This document shows, one piece after another, positions 21,068-27,944 of a DNA stretch of 27,944 nt (its first letter is position 1; the number at the start of each line of letters is the position of its first letter). This DNA comes from PUPG01 sp031323845 (GTDB lineage: Bacteria > Bacteroidota > Bacteroidia > Bacteroidales > UBA7960): contig JAVIYP010000036.1 of the NCBI GenBank assembly GCA_031323845.1, positions 1 to 27,944 on the forward strand, in the 5' to 3' direction. Position numbers and translations under genes: made by a program. The notes beneath the pieces were generated by a model that did no database searches, was not told where the DNA came from, and saw nothing but the letters and a program-made list of their open reading frames with translations.

Positions 21068-21535
21068 ATGTGGCAACGAATTCAAACCTTGTACCTGTTA
21101 GTTGTTATTGTATGTTCCATACTTTACGCAACCCTTCCCCTTGCCCGCTTCACCATTGAAAATGAGCACATAGCTTTCAGGCTGGCAGGATATTCCGGCT
21201 TCTTTAGCCAAACCGCCTTTGTGGATAAGGGTTACGGCATTATGCTCGGCTTGCTCCTGCTGGCGGTGCTGGCGCTGACCGTATATATGATCCTGCAGTT
21301 TAAACGCCGTTTGTTCCAGGTTAAAGCTGGCAAGCTGATCATGCTGTTCAACATTGCCCTGGCCGTAATTTCCTTTTTCTTTGTTGACAATTTAAGCAAA
21401 CAGCTCGACCAGGTGCATGCGAACTATGGCGCTGCAATGGTCTTTCCCCTGCTTTCTGTGATTTTATTGTTAATGGCACTGAAAGCCATTCAGCGGGATG
21501 AAAACATGGTGCGTGCCGCTGACCGGTTCCGTTAA
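21068..21535 (+). CDS. DUF4293 family membrane protein
   Basis: This 155-residue protein begins MWQRIQTLYLLVVIV, the typical start of the DUF4293 family found in Bacteroidota. Four membrane helices can be placed at about 6-26, 52-76, 88-108 and 122-138 with short basic loops (FKRRLFQVKAGK), and there is a polar basic tail. The function is unknown. The open frame continues 15 codons upstream to another ATG, but that part overlaps a -7 box and lacks family similarity. The gene is divergent from rho, a neighbourhood I believe is common in this phylum, and convergent with the racemase-like gene with an 11-bp gap. Confidence 0.88.
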   Translation: MWQRIQTLYLLVVIVCSILYATLPLARFTIENEHIAFRLAGYSGFFSQTAFVDKGYGIMLGLLLLAVLALTVYMILQFKRRLFQVKAGKLIMLFNIALAVISFFFVDNLSKQLDQVHANYGAAMVFPLLSVILLLMALKAIQRDENMVRAADRFR

Positions 21536-21546
21536 GACGCGGTGCA

Positions 21547-22620
21547 TTAGTCCTCAATGCGCTTGATGACGTAATCCGAATTAAACAACCTCAGCGCACC
21601 CATGTACTTCAGCTTGAATTTGATGAAGTCGCCGACTTTGTATTTTCCCGGGTTCTTGCCAAGATCAATCACCAGGATATCTGAACTGGCACCTGCAAGT
21701 TCCATTTTCTTATCAACAGGAATCAGAAAATCCGGACCAATGTCCAGCAGTCCCACATCAAGCAGGGCGCGCCAGGAAGTTTTGCCGTAATCCGCATTGT
21801 CGATCTCAAAGGATTCACCGGAGGGGTTTTCAGCCAGGGTGCCTTCAGGGATTACCGGTTTTTCAAGCAGTTCAATGATCTCTGCCTTGAAGGTGATCAC
21901 GTCATCTTTCATACCTTTAATGGTGTTGCCCGTCCACAGGTCTGCACCAAAATAGAGCGTCTCGCCTACACGAAAATGATTCACACCTTCGGGAACCTGC
22001 TTTTTTGACAGCATCGGGATGGTAACGGAGGTGCCCCCCGAAAGCAGCTTTATCTTTTTGTTGAATTTCGATTCCACAATCTGCTTATACAGGCTCAGCT
22101 GTATCAGTTTATCCCTTGAGGGCATAACGCCGTACAAACAGTTCAGGTTGGTGCCAAAGCCAAGGATCTCGATGTTTGGCAATTCAAACACCTGTTCGTA
22201 AAAATTAATAAGGTCCTCACCCATGACCCCTTCACGCAGTTCGCCCATTTCCACCATGATGATCACCTGGTGCTGCTTATCCTGTCTTTGCGCTTCCTTT
22301 GAAAGGAGCTTCATCGTTTCAAGGTCGGAGTTCACGCTGACGTCAGCATATTTTATTACGCTCCGGATGCTGCGCCGTGGCGCTGGCTTGATGTAGTAGG
22401 TTTTTATGTCAGGATCAAGCCTTTTGATGGCACGAAGATTGGATATGCGCGAATCCATCAGCTCCCTCACGCCGAGGCCGATCACCTCCTTGATGTACAA
22501 GGGGTTGCCGCAAAGCAGCTTGGTTACATAACCCCACTGTATGTTGTACTGTTTAAACAGCCTGGCCAGGAAGTCGTGGTTGTGCTTTAGCTTTTTGCGG
22601 CTGATTGATATTTCTGCCAT
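21547..22620 (-). CDS. Alanine/ornithine racemase family PLP enzyme
   Basis: This 357-residue protein has the alanine-racemase-type TIM barrel followed by a beta domain. The PLP-binding lysine is likely Lys34 in YVTKLLCGN, and the fold is supported by the GLGVRELMDSRISNLRAI, MVEMGELREGV, FGTNLNCLYGV and KLLSGGTSVTIP blocks and the FRVGETLYFG phosphate-binding region. It resembles the ornithine racemase branch (Orr of amino-acid-fermenting Clostridia) more than canonical Alr, because the typical Alr C-terminal catalytic tyrosine motif is not seen. The likely activity is interconversion of L- and D-ornithine or another amino acid; the substrate is inferred. It is the last gene of a three-gene operon after the symporter and GNAT genes (9-bp gap). 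Confidence 0.82.
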   Translation of the reverse strand: MAEISISRKKLKHNHDFLARLFKQYNIQWGYVTKLLCGNPLYIKEVIGLGVRELMDSRISNLRAIKRLDPDIKTYYIKPAPRRSIRSVIKYADVSVNSDLETMKLLSKEAQRQDKQHQVIIMVEMGELREGVMGEDLINFYEQVFELPNIEILGFGTNLNCLYGVMPSRDKLIQLSLYKQIVESKFNKKIKLLSGGTSVTIPMLSKKQVPEGVNHFRVGETLYFGADLWTGNTIKGMKDDVITFKAEIIELLEKPVIPEGTLAENPSGESFEIDNADYGKTSWRALLDVGLLDIGPDFLIPVDKKMELAGASSDILVIDLGKNPGKYKVGDFIKFKLKYMGALRLFNSDYVIKRIED

Positions 22621-22629
22621 GATGCCGGT

Positions 22630-23070
22630 TTATTTGCGGGTCCACCGCATCTCAAGGTATTTGCTGGTGAATCCGATTTTTTCATAAAGAAAGCGGGCCG
22701 GATTTTCCGGTTCCACATGTAACTTAACATCGCCCTCCGCATGGTCAAGGGTTCGTTTCATCAGCTCCTTGCCAATGCCCTTGCCGCGATACGACCTGTT
22801 AACGGCAATGTAAACGAGAATGTTTTCAGGGATGTATCCACCCATGCCCGTTTTGTTGACGACCACGGCACCGTTGATTTTTTTCTCGTCGCGCGAGGTC
22901 AGAATAAAGCCGCCAAACTTATCCTTGTCGTCAAGGGCAAATTCGATGCACTTCATGATATATTCGATCTTGTCGCCAAACTGATCGAGGTGCTCATAAA
23001 GAAAATCGGCGATTTCTTTTTTGGTATCGTGCGGTACCTTGTCTTTTGGAGTGTACAGTGTATAATTCAT
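22630..23070 (-). CDS. GNAT family N-acetyltransferase
   Basis: This 146-residue protein shows the GNAT acetyl-CoA site in VYIAVNRSYRGKGIGKELM (Q/R-x-x-G-x-G/A type RGKGIG) and the C-terminal PENPARFLYEKIGF segment, where the conserved aromatic and Asn/Arg pattern places the end of the fold. It would transfer an acetyl group to an amine on a small molecule or protein. The substrate is unknown. Its ATG overlaps the end of the symporter gene by 4 bp (23067-23070) and the racemase-like gene follows after 9 bp, so it probably acts on the same metabolite family, for example a diamino acid. Confidence 0.9.
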   Translation of the reverse strand: MNYTLYTPKDKVPHDTKKEIADFLYEHLDQFGDKIEYIMKCIEFALDDKDKFGGFILTSRDEKKINGAVVVNKTGMGGYIPENILVYIAVNRSYRGKGIGKELMKRTLDHAEGDVKLHVEPENPARFLYEKIGFTSKYLEMRWTRK

Positions 23071-24509
23071 GTTTTTGTTATTTTATTGATTGTGAAGTTA
23101 ATAAATAAAAATGACATAAGCGAGAGGCTGATGCCGAAAATGTTTGGATCAAGCTGCAGGGGCAGGTCCCATCCCCCGATAATGAGGGTGATGGTGGTGC
23201 CACCGCCCAGCAGCATCGACACAAAGGCTGCGCCTGAACGGGCTTTTTTCATGAACAGGGCTGCCATAACCGGAACAAAGAGCCCTGAAACCATGAAGGC
23301 GTACGAATAGAGCATGAGTTCCAGCACGTTCGGCATTTTTGTTGCCAGCAGCAAGGCCAGGCTTCCCAGGATTAGCGTCAGCAACTGCGACAGCAGCAGG
23401 AACGGCCTGCGTTGTTGCGGCACCTTAATGTATTTGCTCAGAATGTCGGTCAGGAAATTTCCGCTGGACGCCATCAGGCAGCTGTCGGCTGTTGACATGA
23501 TGGCCGAAAAGTATGCTGCCATCATCAGGCCCATAAGTCCTACCGGCAGCACTGTCCGGAGCAGCAGGGGCAGTCCCTGTTCCGCATCAATGTCGCCTGC
23601 CGCGGCAAACCCAAGATATTCAAACATGCCCTGTGCTATGGCTACCCTGGCAAACAGTCCGAGCAACACGCCCATGAACGCCATAACAGGCCACTCAAAC
23701 AAGCCGGCGATGTACCAGGCCCGCTGTGCCTGTCTCCTGTTGCGTGAGGCATAAATGCGCTGGTAGAGCGTCATTCCTACAAACCATATGGGTATGATGG
23801 TAACAGCCCAGTTCAGCAACTGCTGCCAGCTGATGTTCCCCAGGCTGAAATATGCCGGGGGCAACACCTCGCGGATGCCCGCCATACCGCCAACACTGTA
23901 GTAGGCAATGGGGATGCCGATAAAGATCAGCCCCGACATCAGGATGATCCATTGAATGGTGTCGGTGTATATCACGGCCTTGATGCCTCCCATGGATGTG
24001 TACACAATCACGATGATACCCATAATGATGAGAGCAGTCTGGCGATCCAGCATCGGTGTAAACGTTGCCTCCGCCAGTATGGCGCCGGCAAGTATCTGCG
24101 AACTGGTAAAGCCGAGGTACCCGATGGCAGAGATCAGTCCGGCCAGTAAAGCCACACGGGGGTTGTAAAAGCTTCCCAGGAACTGGGGGAACGTATAGAA
24201 CTTTTTGGTTTTTTCGAGCTGCTTTACCCTGGGTATCAACACAACAGCACTCAGCCAGGCGCCAATTAAGCCGGTAAACAGCATCCACGACCCGGCCAGC
24301 CCCATAATGAACCCCAGGCCGCCCAGCCCGATGGAAAAACCGCCGCCCACATCGGTGGCCACCACGGAAAGCCCTATATGCACACTGCCTATCTTTCGGC
24401 CACCTACGTAATAATCGTCCACACCCTTGTTCCTGAAGAGGAAGTACAAGCCTATACCTATCACCCCCATCATGTACAAGGTGAACACAAGAATGTCCAG
24501 ATAATGCAT
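23067..24509 (-). CDS. Sodium:solute symporter (SSS family)
   Basis: This 480-residue inner-membrane protein has about 13 hydrophobic helices, as usual for SSS (LeuT-fold) transporters. The N-terminal signature FRNKGVDDYYVGGRKIG precedes the GLSVVATDVGGGF unwound helix. The sodium-2 site is represented by MSTADSCLMASSGNFLTDI. Family members take up sugars, amino acids, carboxylates or similar solutes with sodium. Coupling to a GNAT and an ornithine-racemase-like enzyme suggests an amino acid or polyamine-type substrate, which is inference. It is the first gene of the operon and has one of the best promoters in the window at 24538-24568. Confidence 0.93.
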   Translation of the reverse strand: MHYLDILVFTLYMMGVIGIGLYFLFRNKGVDDYYVGGRKIGSVHIGLSVVATDVGGGFSIGLGGLGFIMGLAGSWMLFTGLIGAWLSAVVLIPRVKQLEKTKKFYTFPQFLGSFYNPRVALLAGLISAIGYLGFTSSQILAGAILAEATFTPMLDRQTALIIMGIIVIVYTSMGGIKAVIYTDTIQWIILMSGLIFIGIPIAYYSVGGMAGIREVLPPAYFSLGNISWQQLLNWAVTIIPIWFVGMTLYQRIYASRNRRQAQRAWYIAGLFEWPVMAFMGVLLGLFARVAIAQGMFEYLGFAAAGDIDAEQGLPLLLRTVLPVGLMGLMMAAYFSAIMSTADSCLMASSGNFLTDILSKYIKVPQQRRPFLLLSQLLTLILGSLALLLATKMPNVLELMLYSYAFMVSGLFVPVMAALFMKKARSGAAFVSMLLGGGTTITLIIGGWDLPLQLDPNIFGISLSLMSFLFINFTINKITKT

Positions 24510-24537
24510 TTTATTGTAACAGCGGATTTTTCTGCGC

Positions 24538-24568
24538 CAAAGATACGAAAAATTCCGCCAAGCTCAAA
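24538..24568 (-). promoter_or_regulatory. Promoter of the symporter-GNAT-racemase operon
   Basis: On the minus strand TTTG (24565-24568) is followed after 19 bp by TATCTTTG (24538-24545), a full -33/-7 match. It predicts a leader of about 22 nt before the ATG at 24509. Confidence 0.75.
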
Positions 24569-24807
24569 ATCTGTCTTTAAGGACTTGTTTGTAAGACGGT
24601 TAGGGCAATGAGCGAACACCCTCATCCGGCACGCGTTTGCCGTCCTGGTCCTTGCTGTGCCGGAGTATGGTACAGCCTTGCAGCTTCAGGGCACAGCGCT
24701 TCGGATAGGCCTCCTAAGCGCATCACAGTCTGGACTTGTGGGCAAATGCACCGCTTCAGCGTCACGAATGACCTGTAAAAAACTGTGCCCGTATGGCAAA
24801 ACAAACG
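24569..24807. other. Divergent intergenic spacer with no recognised gene
   Basis: GC-richer than other spacers in the window. No ORF with credible codon use, no tRNA and no tandem repeats. Small hairpins such as CGGCA/TGCCG near 24628-24642 are present. It might hold a small RNA or an old gene remnant, but nothing is recognised. Confidence 0.4.
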
Positions 24808-24815
24808 TATTTTTG
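24808..24815 (+). promoter_or_regulatory. -7 promoter box for the YhcC-type radical SAM gene
   Basis: TATTTTTG matches TAnnTTTG. TGTG at 24784-24787 is a near-match to TTTG at 20-bp spacing. The predicted leader is about 30 nt. Confidence 0.5.
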
Positions 24816-24854
24816 CCTGTTCAATGACATCAAAACCGACAAAAGCCCGTTGTG

Positions 24855-25805
24855 ATGTATGCCTGGGGAAACAACCGCCGCTTCAATGCCTGGTCTGATC
24901 TTGCCAAAAAGCGCTTTGGCTCCCGCCTGCAGAAAATTACCGTCAACGCAGGCTTCAGCTGCCCGAATCGCGACGGAACAGTCGGTTTTGGGGGATGCAG
25001 CTTTTGCAACAACGAGGGCTTCAACCCTTCTTATTGCGATCCCAAAAAAACCATTCACGAACAAATTGACCAGGGCTTGTCGTTTATCAGGGTCAGGTAT
25101 CCGCGTGCCAAACTTTTTGTAGCCTATTTACAGGCCTACTCAAACACCCACGCCCCGCTCAAAAGGCTTCAGGAAGTCTATGAAGAAGCACTGCGGCATC
25201 CCGCAATTAGCGGACTCGTCATCGGCACACGACCGGACTGTGTGGATGATGAAAAGCTTGACTACCTTTCGTTGCTGTCCCAAAAACATGTGATAAAGCT
25301 GGAATACGGTGTCGAATCTTGTTACGACAGCACCCTGCGCAGGATAAACCGGGGACATACGTTTACCGAATCCGTTAAGGCGTTGAATGCCACTGCATCA
25401 CGGGGGCTGTTCAACGGCATCCATATGATATTCGGCCTTCCCGGCGAAAGCCGCAGCATGATGCTCGACCAGGTGCAAACAATCAATTCCCTGCCCATCA
25501 ATACCATAAAATTCCATCAGCTGCAGATTGTCAAAGACACGGCCATAGCCGCCGAATACCGGGAGCATCCTGAACGCTTTGAGCTTTTCGGACTGGAGGA
25601 ATATATCGATTTTGTCTGTTCCTTTATAGAAAGGCTCCGTCCCGGCATTGCCATTGACCGCCTGTCGGGAGAGGTTCCGCCGCGGCTCATTGCAGGAATG
25701 CGCTGGGGTAAGGTAAGGTCCGATTCCATCATTGGCATGGTTGAAAAACGGCTGGAGGAAAGAAATACCTTTCAGGGTGCGGCATATACGGGTGAAAGAC
25801 CGTAA
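24855..25805 (+). CDS. TIGR01212 (YhcC-type) radical SAM protein
   Basis: This 316-residue protein belongs to the YhcC/TIGR01212 radical SAM family. The cluster-binding cysteines have the family's unusual wide spacing: CPNRDGT...GGCSFC (C-x11-C-x2-C, about residues 34-49). Other signatures are VAYLQAYSNTHAP, GLVIGTRPDCV, KLEYGVESCYDSTL, HMIFGLPGESR and the C-terminal IDRLSGEVPPRLI. E. coli YhcC has no firmly established reaction; a role in RNA modification or redox metabolism has been proposed for relatives, so function stays open. A GTG three bases upstream (24852) is an alternative start; ATG is preferred. It is a single gene divergent from the symporter operon. Confidence 0.92.
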   Translation: MYAWGNNRRFNAWSDLAKKRFGSRLQKITVNAGFSCPNRDGTVGFGGCSFCNNEGFNPSYCDPKKTIHEQIDQGLSFIRVRYPRAKLFVAYLQAYSNTHAPLKRLQEVYEEALRHPAISGLVIGTRPDCVDDEKLDYLSLLSQKHVIKLEYGVESCYDSTLRRINRGHTFTESVKALNATASRGLFNGIHMIFGLPGESRSMMLDQVQTINSLPINTIKFHQLQIVKDTAIAAEYREHPERFELFGLEEYIDFVCSFIERLRPGIAIDRLSGEVPPRLIAGMRWGKVRSDSIIGMVEKRLEERNTFQGAAYTGERP

Positions 25806-25869
25806 TTGCTCAGATGTGGAACTACTTTACCTTAACCTGGTTTTTTCATTCGTTTGTGAGTAAGTTCGA

Positions 25870-26029
25870 ATAAAAAAAATCATGTAGATTTCTCCTGTAA
25901 AAAACATCTTCATTTTTTTGAAAAAACATACAAAATCAAGATGTACAGGAGGAACCGCTTCGCTTTCCCATGAATTTTTTTCATGCGTCTGTGTGTATTT
26001 TCACATAAAAAAAATTCATGTATATTTGA
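25870..26029 (+). promoter_or_regulatory. Promoter region of the AbgT-type transporter with duplicated promoter-like segment
   Basis: TATATTTG at 26021-26028 (full TAnnTTTG match) sits 32 bp before the ATG at 26061. The segment 26005-26029 is a near-repeat of 25870-25893 (AAAAAAAAT...CATGTA-ATTT), where the -7 box position reads TAGATTTC. The stretch between contains AT-rich inverted repeats, including CATGAA/TTCATG near 25969-25985. No clear -33 TTTG. Confidence 0.5.
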
Positions 26030-26060
26030 CTCTTTTTACGGAAAAACTCAGTAATCGTTT

Positions 26061-27617
26061 ATGGAGAAAAATAACAACAAAGTTGCCCGAATGCTTGGTG
26101 TCATTGAGCGCGTTGGCAATAAGCTGCCGCACCCTGCCACCCTGTTTGCTATATTTGCTTTTGCCGTCATTTTACTGAGCGGTTTTATTTCCTTGTTCAA
26201 TGTTACTGCGGTTCATCCCGGCACGGGTGAAACGGTGGCGGTGTATAACTTGCTTAGTCGCGAAGGCTTGCATATGATCATGACCGGGATGGTGGTCAAC
26301 TTTACCTCTTTTGCTCCTTTGGGCACGGTGCTGGTGGCTTTACTCGGGATCGGTGTTGCGGAATCCAGCGGCCTGATGTCGACAGGCTTGCGGCTCCTGG
26401 TGATATCGGCGCCTAAGAGGTTGCTGACTTTTGCCATTGTTTTTGCCGGCATCCTGTCGAACATGGCGAGCGAAGTGGGTTATGTGGTGCTGGTACCCCT
26501 GGGCGGGATGATCTTTCTGGCCGTTGGCCGTAATCCCATTGCGGGAATTGCGGCTGCGTTTGCCGGGGTGTCGGGCGGCTATTCAGCCAACCTCCTGCTC
26601 GGCACCATCGATCCGCTGCTGGCAGGGCTTTCGGAGGAAGCGGCCCGGATCATTGATCCGGCCTATAACGTAAATCCGACCGCCAATTATTACTTCATGT
26701 TTGTGTCCACGTTTTTCATTGCCTACATCGGCACATGGGTTACCGAAAAGGTGGTTGTGCCGCGACTTGGCGAATACAAGGGCGATGCCCGGCCGGAGGA
26801 GATCAAAAAACTCACCGCCGATGAACGCCGGGGGCTGAGGGCCACTTTCTGGACCCTGATCATCCTGGCGCTGTTGCTGCTCTGGAGTGCCGTGCCCATT
26901 GAGGGCGGCATCTGGTCGCACATCCCGGGTTCCGGCTTTATGCGCGATCAGCAAACCGGCGATCTGCTACGCTCCCCCTTTATGAGCGGCATCGTGGCCA
27001 TTATCTTTCTGGTCGCTGCCATCCTGGGTATTGTGTACGGCATAGCGGCAAAAACACTAAAAAGCAACTACGACGTGATAAACGGCATGGGCAAATCCAT
27101 GTCAACCCTCGGCACCTACATTGTGCTGGTGTTTTTTGCAGCACAGTTTGTGGCCTATTTCAACTGGACCAACCTCGGACTTATCTTCGCCATCCAGGGT
27201 GCAAATTTTATCGGCTCGCTGGGCTTCGGAAGAATACCGCTGATGATCGCCCTGGTGCTTGTCTCGGCCATTATCAACCTGGTGGTGGGCAGTGCCAGTG
27301 CCAAGTGGGCCATCATGGCACCGGTGTTCATACCCATGTTCATGCTGCTGGGGTACTCGCCTGAATTTACCCAGCTTGCCTACCGTGTCGGCGACAGCGT
27401 CACCAATGTGATCGCCCCGATGATGTCGTACTTTGCAATGATTGTAGCCTTTATGGAACGATACGATAAAAACGCAGGCATCGGCACCATCATTGCCACC
27501 ATGCTGCCTTACACCTTTATTTTCCTGATGGCCTGGCTCGTAATGCTTATCATCTGGATCATACTGGGAGTTCCGATAGGCCCGGGCGCTCCCCTGTTTT
27601 ATGAGCTGCCCGTTTGA
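26061..27617 (+). CDS. AbgT family transporter
   Basis: This 518-residue inner-membrane protein has the length and about eleven helices of the AbgT family (E. coli AbgT, MtrF, YdaH). Visible family blocks are an N-terminal cytoplasmic stretch LGVIERVGNKLPHPATLFAI, the re-entrant hairpin region SGGYSANLLLGTIDPLLAGL, the FAAQFVAYFNWTNLGLI helix and the second hairpin block VGSASAKWAIMAPVFIPM followed by YRVGDSVTNVIAPMMSY. AbgT imports p-aminobenzoyl-glutamate, while MtrF and YdaH act as antimetabolite (sulfonamide) exporters; direction and substrate cannot be decided here. No aminobenzoyl-glutamate hydrolase (AbgA/B) is adjacent. It is a single gene followed by a probable terminator. Confidence 0.95.
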   Translation: MEKNNNKVARMLGVIERVGNKLPHPATLFAIFAFAVILLSGFISLFNVTAVHPGTGETVAVYNLLSREGLHMIMTGMVVNFTSFAPLGTVLVALLGIGVAESSGLMSTGLRLLVISAPKRLLTFAIVFAGILSNMASEVGYVVLVPLGGMIFLAVGRNPIAGIAAAFAGVSGGYSANLLLGTIDPLLAGLSEEAARIIDPAYNVNPTANYYFMFVSTFFIAYIGTWVTEKVVVPRLGEYKGDARPEEIKKLTADERRGLRATFWTLIILALLLLWSAVPIEGGIWSHIPGSGFMRDQQTGDLLRSPFMSGIVAIIFLVAAILGIVYGIAAKTLKSNYDVINGMGKSMSTLGTYIVLVFFAAQFVAYFNWTNLGLIFAIQGANFIGSLGFGRIPLMIALVLVSAIINLVVGSASAKWAIMAPVFIPMFMLLGYSPEFTQLAYRVGDSVTNVIAPMMSYFAMIVAFMERYDKNAGIGTIIATMLPYTFIFLMAWLVMLIIWIILGVPIGPGAPLFYELPV

Positions 27618-27657
27618 CCTCAGCCGGGTCTGACTCACTCAACGTGGTGATGACAAG

Positions 27658-27700
27658 GGCTTCCTCCGTGCATCAAAAAGACAAAAGGAGCCTGTTTTTT
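27658..27700 (+). terminator. Probable intrinsic terminator after the AbgT-type gene
   Basis: GGCT-T-CCT at 27658-27665 pairs with AGGAGCC at 27686-27692 (7 bp, one bulged T, 20-nt loop), followed by TGTTTTTT and a further CATTTTTTC run. The long loop lowers confidence. Confidence 0.5.
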
Positions 27701-27737
27701 CATTTTTTCTTAGTATTTTTATTGGTCGGAAGCTTGT

Positions 27738-27944
27738 TTCGAACGCAGTGAGAAATCTGTCAGGTAGTCTGAAGTCGAAGGCAGGAGAACTATTGTTGAA
27801 TCGTTTAATTGTTTAATCGTTTATGTGTTGGTTTTTTCTTTGTGAAGGAATAGGTTCGAAGTAGCTTGAAGCTCGAAGCTGGAAGCTCGAAAAAAGAAAG
27901 AGAGTTTAGCTCCTGGCTCCTGGCAGATCTTCTTGCTAAAAGCC
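27738..27944 (+). repeat. Long dispersed repeat at the right edge, inverted copy of 1547-1736
   Basis: 27738-27854 is about 90% identical to the reverse complement of 1620-1736, and 27920-27944 is the exact complement of 1547-1571. Between them are GAAGCTC/GAAGCTG heptamers and a GAAAGAGAG core also seen at 10989-11020. The element runs off the window edge. Confidence 0.85.

Overview
This 27.9 kb window is chromosomal DNA from a member of the Bacteroidota, probably a free-living or sediment-type Bacteroidales relative. The evidence is phylum-typical promoters (-7 box TAnnTTTG, several with a -33 TTTG), a Rho factor with a very long disordered insertion, a secreted enzyme with a type IX secretion-like tail, a DUF4293 protein, and lipoproteins. 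I recognise twenty protein-coding genes. There is no phage, transposase, integrase, CRISPR array, tRNA or rRNA.

Layout, left to right. 1-1022: a TIGR02757 (DUF2400) gene on the minus strand, bordered by short tandem repeats. 1898-2992: a diheme cytochrome c peroxidase. 3001-10516, all minus: a secreted PPAD-like deiminase carrying dockerin repeats, then a GAF histidine kinase, MtaB, an inositol-monophosphatase family enzyme and a lipoprotein zinc peptidase. 10655-10860: a candidate 6S-like RNA. 11182-13212: carbamate kinase and ornithine carbamoyltransferase, ending at a perfect 16-bp terminator. 13329-15493: an M56 (BlaR1-type) peptidase and a BlaI-type repressor, preceded by a promoter with two operator-like palindromes. 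16209-18956: YjbQ and a copper P-type ATPase. 18957-20780: Rho. 21068-21535: DUF4293. 21547-24509: an operon of sodium/solute symporter, GNAT acetyltransferase and ornithine-racemase-like enzyme. 24855-25805: a YhcC-type radical SAM protein. 26061-27617: an AbgT-family transporter.

How the genes may work together. Several touch arginine, citrulline or ornithine chemistry: the exported deiminase, the carbamate kinase/ornithine carbamoyltransferase pair and the ornithine-racemase-like operon. They are separate transcription units and no cytoplasmic arginine deiminase is present, so a joint pathway is only a hypothesis.

The most unusual non-coding content is (i) a mosaic of 7- and 8-bp tandem repeats and longer shared segments in at least five intergenic places, one copy of which supplies the arcC promoter and is flanked by a 10-bp direct repeat; (ii) the structured RNA upstream of it; and (iii) the promoter/operator architecture of the blaI-M56 unit.
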